A stretch of DNA of 64,000 nucleotides from Nitrospirillum pindoramense (GCF_007827955.1 NZ_VITR01000002.1:462138-526137); one strand, 5' to 3'. Positions 54,877 to 63,116 are shown, numbered from the stretch's first letter. Notes: generated by a model from the letters alone, not told the origin. Program-made: numbers and translations.

Positions 54877-54896
54877 GGATACGATATACGATATCG
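54877..54896. promoter_or_regulatory. Candidate GntR operator, GH127 promoter
   Basis: GGATACGATATACGATATCG contains two overlapping copies of ATACGATAT. It lies between the GH127 start (54759) and the stop of the flavoprotein gene (54947). The same core GGATAC-N-ATATCC occurs at 56258 and 61920. Confidence 0.65.
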
Positions 54897-54946
54897 AGCC
54901 ATAGAGAACTACGCCTCCGGTCTTAGGACGGAAGTGGTGGAAACGG

Positions 54947-56239
54947 TCAGGAGAAGCGGTCCAGCGCCATGGCCGGGTCCGGCGGTGTACGGCCGGCCAC
55001 GATGTCCACCATGCGGCGGGCGCTGACCGCCGCCAGGGTCAGCCCCAGATGCTGGTGCCCACAGGCGGCGTACAGGCCGGGATGGCGGCGGCTGGCGTCC
55101 AGGATGGGCAGGTAGTCCGGCAGGCTGGGCCGGCAGCCCGTCCATTCGGTGCTGTCGCCGCCCGGCGCCATCAGGCCCAGTTCCCGCAGATGGTGGCGCA
55201 ACAGGGCGGGACGGCGGGGGTCGGGCGCGTCATTGGGACCGCTGAAATCGGTGAAGCTGGTGGCGCGCAGGCCCATGGTCATGGGCGTGACGATGACGGT
55301 GCGGTTCTCGAACACCACGGGGCGATCAAGTTCCCCATCCGGCACCCCGCCGGGAATAACGACATGATAGCCGCGCTCCGCGATCAGGGGAACGCGATAG
55401 CCCAGCGGCTCCAGCAGCGTGCCGGAGTCCACGCCCATGGCCACCAGGACGGCCCCGGCCTCGATGACGCCGCCGTCATGGCGCAGGCGCCACCGGGCGC
55501 CATCGGTTTCAAGCGCGCGCACCTCGGCCTTTTCGATGCGCCCACCCCGGGCGACGAAGGTGGCGGCCAGGTCCTGGGTCAGGCCGTGGGGGTCGTTGAC
55601 GTGGCCGGTTCCGGTATAGGTCATGCCGCCGGTGACGCGGGCGCGCAGCGCCGGCGGCAGGTCGGGCCAATCCCGCGGCGTCGCCCCCCAGGCCATGACG
55701 GGAACGCCCAACGCCCGAGCGGCCGCCATGGAGGCGGCGATGGCGGCCTCGGGCGCGGCACTTTCCCAGACGCTGTGATGGCCGCGCGTCTGGAAGCGGC
55801 CTTCGGCCCCCGTCCCCACCAGCAGGGTGCGCCAGTCCTGAATGACGGTTTCGATCAGGCCGGACAGCACGGCCGTGCCGTGGGCGTGAGCCCGGGGCAG
55901 GCAGGCGGCCAGGAAGTCGCGGGCCCAGCCCCGCGCCAGGATGGGCAGCGCCCCCTTGCGGATGCCCAACGGCCCCGTCGAGTCCAGCAACAGGCCCGGC
56001 ACGCGGCGCAGCGTGGCGAAGGACGCCAAGGGCAACAACTGTTCCGTGGCGATGTGGCCGGCATTCCCGTAAGAACAGCCCATCCCCGGCTGATCCCGAT
56101 CGACCAGGATGACGTCATGGCCATCGCGCACCAGGGCCAGCGCCGTCGCCGTGCCCACCACGCCCGCCCCCACCACCGCGATGGTGCCGGACCCGGGCCG
56201 GAACGGCATGGGTGGGTTGCTGGCATCGGCGGAGGACAT
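54947..56239 (-). CDS. DadA-type FAD oxidoreductase, probable D-hydroxyproline dehydrogenase
   Basis: This is a 430-aa flavoprotein of the D-amino-acid dehydrogenase family. The ADP-binding motif VVGAGVVGTATALALVRDGHDVILVDRD is near the N-terminus, preceded by ~20 flexible residues. The substrate domain has CSYGNAGHIATEQLLPLAS, WTGCRPSLPDYLPIL and CGHQHLGLTLAAVSARRMVDIV, all typical of DadA. It is divergent from the DHDPS-family gene. Next to a hydroxyproline 2-epimerase it would oxidise cis-4-hydroxy-D-proline to pyrroline-4-hydroxy-2-carboxylate. The generic D-amino-acid role is the alternative. The GGATACAATATCC site lies in its promoter. Confidence 0.8.
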   Translation of the reverse strand: MSSADASNPPMPFRPGSGTIAVVGAGVVGTATALALVRDGHDVILVDRDQPGMGCSYGNAGHIATEQLLPLASFATLRRVPGLLLDSTGPLGIRKGALPILARGWARDFLAACLPRAHAHGTAVLSGLIETVIQDWRTLLVGTGAEGRFQTRGHHSVWESAAPEAAIAASMAAARALGVPVMAWGATPRDWPDLPPALRARVTGGMTYTGTGHVNDPHGLTQDLAATFVARGGRIEKAEVRALETDGARWRLRHDGGVIEAGAVLVAMGVDSGTLLEPLGYRVPLIAERGYHVVIPGGVPDGELDRPVVFENRTVIVTPMTMGLRATSFTDFSGPNDAPDPRRPALLRHHLRELGLMAPGGDSTEWTGCRPSLPDYLPILDASRRHPGLYAACGHQHLGLTLAAVSARRMVDIVAGRTPPDPAMALDRFS

Positions 56240-56257
56240 GTTCAGAGCCCCTTGATT

Positions 56258-56270
56258 GGATACAATATCC
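56258..56270. promoter_or_regulatory. Candidate GntR operator between divergent genes
   Basis: GGATACAATATCC, a GGATA/TATCC inverted repeat with a 3-bp centre, sits in the 97-bp gap between the flavoprotein gene (56239) and the DHDPS-family gene (56337), serving both. A weaker ATTATAATATCG follows at once. Confidence 0.65.
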
Positions 56271-56336
56271 CATTATAATATCGCCAGGAGCGCTTGCCGA
56301 CAAGCGCGTATGCGGAATCGTGAAAGGTTTTAAGAG

Positions 56337-57239
56337 ATGGCTCTGCCCAACTGGCGCGGTGTGTTCCCCGCGGTGACCACGCAGTTCAACGAAGACCTCA
56401 GCATCAACCTGGCGGAAACGCAGCGGGTGATCGATGGGCTGATCCGCGACGGCGTGCACGGCCTGATCATCATGGGCACGGTGGGCGAAAACAACTCGCT
56501 GGAACCGGAAGAGAAGCGCCAGGTCCTGGCCGCCGCCAAGGAAGTGACCGCCGGCCGCGTGCCCGTGATCACCGGCGTGTCGGAACTGACGACGCCGCGC
56601 GCCGTCGCCTACGCCAAGGATGCGGAGAAGATCGGCGCCGACGGCCTGATGCTGCTGCCGGCCATGGTGTACGTGCCGACCGAGGAAGAGCTGTTCCGCC
56701 ATTTCGCCGCCGTCGCCGGCGCCTCCGCCCTGCCCATCATGCTGTACAACAACCCGCCGGCCTACCGCGTGGACATCAGCGTGCCGCTGCTGCAGCGCCT
56801 GGCGGAGATCCCGACCATCGTGGCGCTGAAGGAATCGGCCCCCGACACCCGCCGCTTCACCGACCTGGCCAACGCCATCGACGAGTCGAAGATGATGCTG
56901 ATGGCAGGATTGGACGACGTCGCCCTGGAAGGCCTGCTACTGGGCGCCCGGGGCTGGATCTCCGGCCTGACCAACGCCTTCCCCAAGGAGTCGGTGGCCC
57001 TGTACGACGCCGTCGTCGCCGGCGACCTGGCCAAGGCCCGCGCCATCTACCGCTGGTTCCTGCCGCTGCTGCACCTGGATGCCCGCCACGACCTGGTGCA
57101 GAGCATCAAGTTGGCCGAGCAGGTCATGGGCCGCGGGTCGGAGCGGGTGCGTCCGCCGCGATACATCCTGGAAGGCAAGACCCGCGCCGACGTGATCGCC
57201 ATGGTCGAGAAGGCGGCGGCCACCCGTCCGAGTCTGTAA
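56337..57239 (+). CDS. DHDPS-family lyase, probable 1-pyrroline-4-hydroxy-2-carboxylate deaminase
   Basis: This is a 300-aa Schiff-base aldolase of the DapA/NanA superfamily. The catalytic Lys165 is in IVALKESAPDTRRF and Tyr137 in IMLYNNPPAYRVD; GTVGENNSL is the substrate loop. In hydroxyproline catabolism a DapA homologue deaminates pyrroline-4-hydroxy-2-carboxylate to 2-oxoglutarate semialdehyde. The neighbouring epimerase and flavoprotein favour that over lysine synthesis. It is followed, past a structured gap, by the epimerase gene in the same direction, so probably one operon. No dehydrogenase for the semialdehyde is in the window. Confidence 0.8.
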   Translation: MALPNWRGVFPAVTTQFNEDLSINLAETQRVIDGLIRDGVHGLIIMGTVGENNSLEPEEKRQVLAAAKEVTAGRVPVITGVSELTTPRAVAYAKDAEKIGADGLMLLPAMVYVPTEEELFRHFAAVAGASALPIMLYNNPPAYRVDISVPLLQRLAEIPTIVALKESAPDTRRFTDLANAIDESKMMLMAGLDDVALEGLLLGARGWISGLTNAFPKESVALYDAVVAGDLAKARAIYRWFLPLLHLDARHDLVQSIKLAEQVMGRGSERVRPPRYILEGKTRADVIAMVEKAAATRPSL

Positions 57240-57245
57240 GTCGTT

Positions 57246-57370
57246 CCCTCAGACGCCGACGGGGCTTGTTCGTTTTCCTCAAACGCCGGCGCCAGCATCC
57301 GCTGGCTTGGCTTCCTCGCTGCGCCCTGCGGTACTCGCTGCGGGGCTGGCGGTCGCCGGCCAGCGAGGCT
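57246..57370 (+). repeat. Structured 3'-UTR repeat, copy F (variant)
   Basis: This copy starts 6 nt after the stop of the DHDPS-family gene. CCCTCAGACGCCG, the extra module GGGCTTGTTCG and TTTCCTCAAACGCCGG follow the arrangement of copy C, and hairpin III (CCAGC/GCTGG around ATCC) and CTTGGCTTCCTCG match the family. The second half differs: the loop reads GCGGTACTCGCTGCGGGG instead of the AGTCCGCTGACGCTCCCC type. It separates the lyase and epimerase genes. Confidence 0.6.
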
Positions 57371-57398
57371 GGACCTGGGGAACCAGATCCAGCCTCGC
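57363..57398 (+). other. Strong hairpin between lyase and epimerase genes
   Basis: GCGAGGCTGGA (57363-57373) is perfectly complementary to TCCAGCCTCGC (57388-57398) with a 14-nt loop. No T-run follows, so it is more likely an mRNA stability or processing structure than a terminator. Confidence 0.6.
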
Positions 57399-57450
57399 AA
57401 GTCCCTTCAGAGTTCGTGCTGTTCCACCGTCTGCCTCAAGGCCCGATCCC

Positions 57451-58497
57451 ATGACCACCGCCCCCAGCGCTCCGACCGGCGATCCCGTGCTGCCCACCGG
57501 CCGCCAGACCTTTGCCTGCATCGACGGGCACACCTGCGGCAACCCCGTGCGTCTGGTCATGGGCGGCCACCCGCCACTGGTGGGCGCCACCATGAGCGAG
57601 AAGCGCCAGGACTTCCTGTCGCGCTTCGACTGGATCCGCACGGCGCTGTGCTTCGAGCCGCGCGGCCACGACATGATGTCGGGCGGCTTCGTCTACCCGC
57701 CCTGCAGCCCGGAGGCCGACGCCTCCATCCTGTTCATCGAGACCTCGGGCTGCCTGCCCATGTGCGGCCACGGCACCATCGGCATGGTGACCTTCGCCCT
57801 GGAACACGGCCTGATCCGCCCGCGCACGCCCGGCAAGCTGGTGCTGGACGTGCCCGCCGGCCAGATCGGCGTCGAGTATGAGATGGTGGCCGGCAAGGTG
57901 AACTGGGTGCGGCTGTTCAACATCGACAGCTTCCTGTTCACCAAGGGCGTCACCATCGAGGTGCCGGAGCTGGGCCCCCTCACCCTGGACATCAGCTACG
58001 GCGGCAATTTCTACGGCATCATCGAGCCCCAGGGCACCTACAAGGGCATCGACCATCTGGGGGCGCAGAAGATCATTCATTACAGCGGCCTGGTGCGGCA
58101 GCTGGTGCGGGAGAAGATCACCCCCGTCCATCCGCTGGACAGCACCATCCGCGGCCTGAGCCATGTGATGTGGGTGGATCGGCCCAAGCACCCCGACGCC
58201 CACGGCCGCAACGCCGTGTTCTATGGCGACCGCGCCATCGACCGGTCGCCCTGCGGCACCGGCACGTCGGCCCGCATGGCCCACCTGGCCGCGCAGGGTA
58301 AGCTCAGCGTCGGCCAGAGCTTCGTGCACGAAAGCATCATCGGCAGCCTGTTCGAAGGCCGCGTGGAAAGCGCCGGCAATCTCGGCGACTTCCCCAGCAT
58401 CCGCCCGTCCATCAAGGGCTGGGCGGTGCAGACCGGCCTCAACACCATTTACGTCGACCCCACCCAGGATCCGTTCTGGCGTGGCTTCCAGGTCTAA
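57451..58497 (+). CDS. 4-hydroxyproline 2-epimerase (proline racemase family)
   Basis: This is a 348-aa enzyme of the proline racemase family. Both catalytic cysteines are present, Cys105 in CLPMCGHGT and Cys268 in SPCGTGTSARMA. Two cysteines mean a racemase or epimerase; the dehydratases of this family have Thr in place of the first. GHDMMSGGFVYPP and the 330-350-aa size fit hydroxyproline 2-epimerases. It would convert trans-4-hydroxy-L-proline to cis-4-hydroxy-D-proline, feeding the flavoprotein. The ATG at 57451 is preferred; the open frame from 57307 runs through the repeat. It lies downstream of the lyase. Confidence 0.88.
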   Translation: MTTAPSAPTGDPVLPTGRQTFACIDGHTCGNPVRLVMGGHPPLVGATMSEKRQDFLSRFDWIRTALCFEPRGHDMMSGGFVYPPCSPEADASILFIETSGCLPMCGHGTIGMVTFALEHGLIRPRTPGKLVLDVPAGQIGVEYEMVAGKVNWVRLFNIDSFLFTKGVTIEVPELGPLTLDISYGGNFYGIIEPQGTYKGIDHLGAQKIIHYSGLVRQLVREKITPVHPLDSTIRGLSHVMWVDRPKHPDAHGRNAVFYGDRAIDRSPCGTGTSARMAHLAAQGKLSVGQSFVHESIIGSLFEGRVESAGNLGDFPSIRPSIKGWAVQTGLNTIYVDPTQDPFWRGFQV

Positions 58498-58546
58498 GTC
58501 CCGAGCCTGACTTAGGCCCTGGTTTTTCCTCCCAAGGCACATCCTC

Positions 58547-58581
58547 AAGGGCCGGTCCTCGCGGATCGGCCCTTCTTTTAT
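58547..58581 (+). terminator. Terminator of the lyase-epimerase operon
   Basis: AAGGGCCGGTCC pairs with GGATCGGCCCTT (near-perfect) and is followed by CTTTTAT. It lies 49 nt after the epimerase stop. Confidence 0.85.
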
Positions 58582-58637
58582 GCGTCGCTCAATTCCAGTC
58601 TCAAGCCCAGCGGCATGAGCCGGGGAGGCTCATGCCG

Positions 58638-58735
58638 TAGGCTGCGACCGCAGCCGCCGGAAGTTTCCGGGGAGCGTCAGCGGACTGGAAACTGAGGACA
58701 AGCCAAGGGGCGGATGCCCCGCCGGCGCCTGAGGC
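58638..58735 (-). repeat. Structured 3'-UTR repeat, copy D
   Basis: This is a full copy, transcribed with the minus-strand M24 gene (stop 58741). Arms: I GGCTGC/GCAGCC, II AGTTTCC/GGAAACT around GGGGAGCG-TCA-GCGGACT, III GGGGC/GCCCC around GGAT. Confidence 0.85.
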
Positions 58736-58740
58736 GGCTG

Positions 58741-59958
58741 TCAACCATGCAGCCCGAAGGGATTATCCACATCCGTCGGCGGGGTGGTGAACCAGCGGGG
58801 GCCGTCTTCCGTCATGTAGACATGGTCCTCGAAGCGCACGCCGAACTTGCCGTAGAGGCACAGCATGGGCTCCACGCTGAAGCACAGGCCGGCCTCCAGC
58901 GGCTGCTTGTTGCCGCCGACGATGTAGGCGGGCTCATGCAGGTCCAGGCCCACGCCGTGGCCGGTGCGGTGGGGGCAGCCCGGCACCTGGTAGCCGGGGC
59001 CGTAGCCGCGGGACTCCAGGAAGCTGCGGGCGGCCTGATCCACCGCCTCGCACGCGACGCCGATCTGGGCGGCGTTGAACGCCGCCATCTGGGCGTCGCG
59101 CTCATCCTCCCACACCCGGCGGTATTCGGGGGTGGCGTGGCCGAAGGTGTAGCAGCGGGTGATGTCGGACTTGTAGCCCTCGATGGCGCAGCCGGTGTCG
59201 ATCAGGACGGGGTCGCCCTCCTTCAGGAACCAGTCGCCGGGGGCGCCGTGGGGATAGGCCGTGGCCTCGCCGAACTGCACGGCGCAGAAGGTGTTGCCGC
59301 CATCGGCCCCCAGCGCGCGATGGGCCTGGCCGATGAAGGCCACCACCTCCGCCGGGGTGATACCGGGGCGCAGGATGCCGGCGGCCAGGCGATGGACCTC
59401 CAGCGTGATGGCCTTGGCATGGGACAGCAGGGCGATCTCATGCGCCGACTTCACCCGGCGGCAGGCCTCCGTCAGGGGGCGGGCGTCCACCAGGGTAGCC
59501 TGGGGCAGGGCGTCGCCCAAGTCGAAGAACACGCCGGCATAGCCCAGGGCGTCCACCGCCACCGTGGCGGAGGCGCCCGACTGCGCCCGCACCAGGTCCG
59601 CCACCAGGGCGTAGGCGCTTTCATCCTCCTGCCAGGTGCGCACCTGGTCGCCGATGCTGAGGTGCCCGCGCAGCTTGGGCTCCTCAAACGCCGGGCAGAC
59701 ATAGACGGGGTCGCCGTCCTTCAGGATCACCGCCGCCGTCAGCCGCTCGCTGGGGTGCCAGTCCAGGCCGGTGAAGTAGAGGAGGTTGCTGGAGGCCGGC
59801 AGCAGCAGGGCGTCGACCTTGCGCGCCGCCATATGGGCCCGCACCGCCTCGATGCGGGCGCGGTATTCTTCTGCCGTGATGGGCTGCACGGCCGCCCGCC
59901 GGGACTTCAAGGTCGACAGCACCGCCGGGGCCGACAGCCCCCCAACACCCTTGGTCAT
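58741..59958 (-). CDS. M24 family Xaa-Pro peptidase, cytosolic prolidase-like
   Basis: This is a 405-aa metallopeptidase without signal peptide. The ATG at 59958 is preferred to the TTG at 59964. The N-terminal creatinase-like domain has FTGLDWHPSERLTAAVI. The catalytic domain keeps the metal ligands: Asp in LIDTG, Asp in KSDITR, His in HRTGHGVGLD, Glu in SVEP and Glu in RFEDH. It belongs to the prolidase/aminopeptidase P group, cutting Xaa-Pro or Xaa-Hyp bonds. It shows clear similarity to the Tat-exported enzyme at 1797-3077. With the transporter upstream it would release hydroxyproline inside the cell. Confidence 0.9.
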   Translation of the reverse strand: MTKGVGGLSAPAVLSTLKSRRAAVQPITAEEYRARIEAVRAHMAARKVDALLLPASSNLLYFTGLDWHPSERLTAAVILKDGDPVYVCPAFEEPKLRGHLSIGDQVRTWQEDESAYALVADLVRAQSGASATVAVDALGYAGVFFDLGDALPQATLVDARPLTEACRRVKSAHEIALLSHAKAITLEVHRLAAGILRPGITPAEVVAFIGQAHRALGADGGNTFCAVQFGEATAYPHGAPGDWFLKEGDPVLIDTGCAIEGYKSDITRCYTFGHATPEYRRVWEDERDAQMAAFNAAQIGVACEAVDQAARSFLESRGYGPGYQVPGCPHRTGHGVGLDLHEPAYIVGGNKQPLEAGLCFSVEPMLCLYGKFGVRFEDHVYMTEDGPRWFTTPPTDVDNPFGLHG

Positions 59959-59995
59959 GATCAAAATCCGTCTTCTTCAAGGATCATAAGAATTT

Positions 59996-60097
59996 TAGGA
60001 CGCGACTGCGTCCGCCGGAGCTTTTTGGGGAGCGTCAGCGGACTAAAAAGCGAGGACAAGCCAAGCCGGCACATGCCGGCGCCCGGCGTCTGAGGGA
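59996..60097 (-). repeat. Structured 3'-UTR repeat, copy E
   Basis: This full copy lies between the POT gene (stop 60108) and the M24 gene (start 59958). Arms: I GGACGC/GCGTCC, II GCTTTTT/AAAAAGC around GGGGAGCG-TCA-GCGGACT, III GCCGGC/GCCGGC around ACAT. It is the only copy with a loop III other than GGAT, and the only one between two genes of the same direction. Confidence 0.85.
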
Positions 60098-60107
60098 ACC
60101 TCACACA

Positions 60108-61847
60108 CTAATCATTCAGGCGGCGCAGCGGCACCACCAGCAATAGCAGCAGCACGGCGGCGGCGCAGGACCACAGGCCCGCCTTCAGATACACCGCCTG
60201 GTACGAAGCCAATTGCACCGCCGCCGGCAGGCTGCCGTCAACCACCGTCGCCTGCGCCACCAGGGCGCTGAGGCGCTGGCCATAGGCCGTGGACAGGAAC
60301 CACAGGCCCACCAGCAGGCTGGTGATGGCGGGCGGCGACAGCCGGGTGATGGCGGATAGGCCGGTGGGGGACAGGCAAAGCTCCCCCACCTCTTGCAGCA
60401 GGTACAGGGACAGCAGCCAGGCCACGCCCACGCGCAGGCCGGCCGGCGTCACCTCGATGCCGAAAGCCAGGGCCAGGAAGCCCAGGCCGACGAACAGCAC
60501 GCCGAAGCCGAACTTGGTGACGGGGCCCGGATCGCGGCGGCGGCGATCCAGCCAGCGCCACAGGGCGGCCAATGGCAGGGCCAGCAGGATGACGAAGGCC
60601 TTGTCCGGAAACTGCAGCACGGGGGCCGGCACCAGCACCGGGCCGATGTGGCGGTCCGTCCATTCGGCGGCGAAGACGTTCAGCGACGCCGGGCCCTGGT
60701 AGAACAGCGTCCAGTACAGCACCGACACCAGCATGAGCAGCAGCAGCAGCGCCAGATGGCGGCGCTGTCGCGCATCGCAGGTGCGGGCGAACCAGAAGAC
60801 GGCGGCCAGGCCCGCCACGGCGGCGATGTCCAGCACATGGCCCACCACCGTCGGACGGTCGACGATCAGCCAGCAGGCCAACGCCAGGACGACGCCACCG
60901 GCCATGGCGGCGACACCGCCCGGCAGGCCGACGGCGGCGCGCGGCCCACCCTGCGCCACCGGCAACTCGGCCGGCAGCAGACGGCGGCCCAGGCTGAAGG
61001 TGGCCAGCGCCACCGCCATGCCGATGCCGGCGGCGCCAAAGCCCCATTCCCAGCCCAGCACGGCGCCCAGCCAGCCGCAGACGATGCTGCCCATCAGGCC
61101 GCCGGCGTTGATGCCCAGGTAGAAGATGAGGAAGCCGCGATCGCGCGCCGCGTGGCGGTCGCCATAAAGCCGGCCGACCAGGGCGGAGATGTTGGGCTTC
61201 AGCATGCCCACGCCAGCGGCGATCAGGGCCAGCGACAGGTAGAACAGCCGCAGGCCGCCGGCGTCCGGCGTTTTTTCCAGCCGGCCGCGCAGCGTGACGG
61301 GGGCGCCGTCGGGGCCGACATAGGTCAGCGTGCGGGCGTCCGCGTCCTCACCCTGGACACTGCTCAGGCTGGTGATGACCTGGGCGGTGCCGTTCACCAC
61401 CACCTGGCGGGCGCCCTCCTCTCCCTCCGCCGGGTAGAGGATGGGACGCTTCAGGTCGTAGGTCGCGTCCGGGGTCACCAGCCGCTCCACCGTCTGCGCC
61501 GGCTGCCAGGCCATCAGGCCGTGGCCCATCATCAGCAGGACCGCGCCCGCCCGCACGGCGTGGCGGGCCCCCACCCAACGGTCGGCGATGAAGCCGCCCA
61601 GGACCGGGCACATATAGACCAGGACGCCGAAGGCCCCCAGCTCGGCATAGGCCGACACCTTGTCCATGGACAGGTGCCAGAGCAGGAAGAAGATCAGGAT
61701 GGATTGCAGGCCGTAGTAGGAGAACCGCTCCCAGAACTCGACCGCGAACAGCAGATAGAGGCCGGGGGGATGGCCGCCGGCCTGATCCTGGGCTTCACGC
61801 GTTACGGCACGCCCCGGCCCGCCTGCCCCCGCTGTCGCTATCCCCAT
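60108..61847 (-). CDS. POT-family peptide transporter (2)
   Basis: This is a 579-aa proton-coupled oligopeptide symporter. LYLLFAVEFWERFSYYGLQSILIFFL is the ExxER helix-1 signature; FLIFYLGINAGGLMGSI is the family motif. It has about 14 helices and a large central insertion after helix 3 (about residues 105-190) that is predicted to be soluble. It is longer than the paralogue at 43311. The next gene on the same strand is the prolidase-like M24, with only a repeat in between, so imported Xaa-Hyp or Xaa-Pro peptides are the likely cargo. A GGATACGATATCC site lies ~75 bp upstream. Confidence 0.9.
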   Translation of the reverse strand: MGIATAGAGGPGRAVTREAQDQAGGHPPGLYLLFAVEFWERFSYYGLQSILIFFLLWHLSMDKVSAYAELGAFGVLVYMCPVLGGFIADRWVGARHAVRAGAVLLMMGHGLMAWQPAQTVERLVTPDATYDLKRPILYPAEGEEGARQVVVNGTAQVITSLSSVQGEDADARTLTYVGPDGAPVTLRGRLEKTPDAGGLRLFYLSLALIAAGVGMLKPNISALVGRLYGDRHAARDRGFLIFYLGINAGGLMGSIVCGWLGAVLGWEWGFGAAGIGMAVALATFSLGRRLLPAELPVAQGGPRAAVGLPGGVAAMAGGVVLALACWLIVDRPTVVGHVLDIAAVAGLAAVFWFARTCDARQRRHLALLLLLMLVSVLYWTLFYQGPASLNVFAAEWTDRHIGPVLVPAPVLQFPDKAFVILLALPLAALWRWLDRRRRDPGPVTKFGFGVLFVGLGFLALAFGIEVTPAGLRVGVAWLLSLYLLQEVGELCLSPTGLSAITRLSPPAITSLLVGLWFLSTAYGQRLSALVAQATVVDGSLPAAVQLASYQAVYLKAGLWSCAAAVLLLLLVVPLRRLND

Positions 61848-62152
61848 GCCCGACCGTCCCCGTTATCGTTGAATGATGAGCCGGCCGTTCGGCGGACCCT
61901 GGCAAGGGGATAGCGTATCGGATACGATATCCAAACTGTCAAGCCCGGCGCCCTGCGGCCGACATTCATCCCCACCCCATGAGGGTTAGCGACAACTAGA
62001 CCGGGCTATGCGCCAACTACCCATGGTGCAGTACACGCGAACAGTCTAGCGTGATTTAGAAAATCAATTGCTTTTACAGCCGATTTCGGGCTGTTCAGAG
62101 CGAATTAACAGGGCCGCCTTCCAAATCCGCACCCCCGCCAAGAAGCCACCAA
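61848..62152. other. 305-nt divergent gap POT / GntR
   Basis: This gap contains the candidate operator at 61920-61932 on the POT side. I see no second operator close to the GntR start. An AT-richer patch (about 62045-62080) is a likely GntR promoter region. Confidence 0.45.
61920..61932. promoter_or_regulatory. Candidate GntR operator, POT promoter
   Basis: GGATACGATATCC is the same GGATA/TATCC palindrome as at 56258, joined on its left to GTATC so that GTATC-G-GATAC is also palindromic. It lies 73 bp before the POT start. Confidence 0.65.
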
Positions 62153-62815
62153 ATGATCGCACGCGCCAAGATTGAACGGAAATCGCTGTCGGCCCAGGTG
62201 GTTGACGCCCTGCGCCAGATGATCCTGTCCGGGGAATATGCGCTGGGCGCACAGTTGCGCCAGGACGAGATCGCGCAAAAGCTGGGCGTCAGCCGCATCC
62301 CGGTGCGCGAGGCGCTGCAACAGTTGGAGGCGGAGGGCCTGGTGGCCACCATCCCCTACAAGGGATCGGTCGTGGCCCAGCTGTCGCCCGCCGAGGTGCG
62401 CGAGTATTTCGAGGTGCGTCTGTTATTGGAAACCGACCTGCTGCGCCGCGCCATCCCGCAGCTGACCGCGAAACAGATCAAGAAGGCGGAAGGCGTGCTG
62501 AAGGACATGCACGCGGCGGAGCCCGGCCGCTGGGGCGCCCTGAACTGGCAGTTGCATGAATCGCTGTATGAGCCCGCCCAGCGCCCGGTGATGCTGGACA
62601 TGGTGAAGCGCATCCATGACAGCCTGGACCGCTATGTCCGCCTGCACCTGTCCATGACCCCCGCCATCCACGACCGGTCCATGGATGAGCATGAGCGCCT
62701 GGTGGCCCTGTGCCGCGACGGCAAGGGCGCCGAAGCCGTCGACCTGCTGAGCACCCACCTGACCCACGCGTTGGAAGAACTGGTGGTGTTCCTGGAGGGG
62801 CAGGAAGCGGCTTAA
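62153..62815 (+). CDS. GntR/FCD family regulator
   Basis: This is a 220-aa transcription factor. The winged HTH is LSAQVVDALRQMILSGEYALG, IAQKLGVSRIPVREALQQLEAEGLV, the GntR pattern. The C-terminal FCD domain is helical and has the residues that in other FCD proteins bind a metal and a carboxylate ligand (REYFEVRLLLE; H in QLHESLY; HERLVAL). It is divergent from the POT gene. The ATAC-N-ATAT type site found three times in the region is typical for this regulator class, so this protein is the probable controller of hydroxyproline use. Confidence 0.9.
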   Translation: MIARAKIERKSLSAQVVDALRQMILSGEYALGAQLRQDEIAQKLGVSRIPVREALQQLEAEGLVATIPYKGSVVAQLSPAEVREYFEVRLLLETDLLRRAIPQLTAKQIKKAEGVLKDMHAAEPGRWGALNWQLHESLYEPAQRPVMLDMVKRIHDSLDRYVRLHLSMTPAIHDRSMDEHERLVALCRDGKGAEAVDLLSTHLTHALEELVVFLEGQEAA

Positions 62816-62822
62816 TTTGTTT

Positions 62823-62873
62823 CGCTCAAGCTCCGGCGGCTGCCGTCGCGGCCTATTCGTTTACTTGAGGCGC
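62823..62873 (+). repeat. Structured 3'-UTR repeat, copy G (truncated)
   Basis: This copy follows the GntR stop by 7 nt. Only the hairpin I end remains: GCTCCGGCGG, then GGCTGC-CGTC-GCGGCC with one mismatch, ending CCTA. It is enclosed by CTCAAG (62826) and CTTGAG (62864). The hairpins II and III are missing. Confidence 0.6.
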
Positions 62874-63095
62874 GGGAGTGCCGGTCAAAGCGCCGCATAG
62901 ACCGGACATATCCGGCTTCGGCCCGGCCTAAGGCTTAGGCACAAGGGGCGGCGCCCTTTGGCCGGCTGGTAAAGATTTCAGCGGATTTCTAAAAAGCAAC
63001 CCGCGCCATCGCTGCCAGCGGTGGCGCAAAACCCCGTCATGCCAGGGTGATCCCGCCCCTTCGCATATGCCGCAGGGATGGTGCCGAAAAGGCTA

Positions 63096-63116
63096 ATTGC
63101 GAATCATTATCAATAT
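63096..63116 (+). promoter_or_regulatory. Fur-like box
   Basis: ATTGCGAATCATTATCAATA resembles iron-regulator boxes; the right half (AATCATTATC) fits the consensus fully and the left half partly. It lies 48-68 nt before a small gene with a good ribosome site. Confidence 0.5.

Noticed and set aside
57307..57450. N-terminal extension of the epimerase
   Set aside because: The 48 extra codons run through the structured repeat and have no family similarity. The ATG at 57451 starts a normal-length enzyme.
57451..58497. trans-3-hydroxy-L-proline dehydratase
   Set aside because: Members of that group have Thr in place of the first catalytic Cys. Here both Cys105 and Cys268 are present, so epimerase or racemase is favoured.
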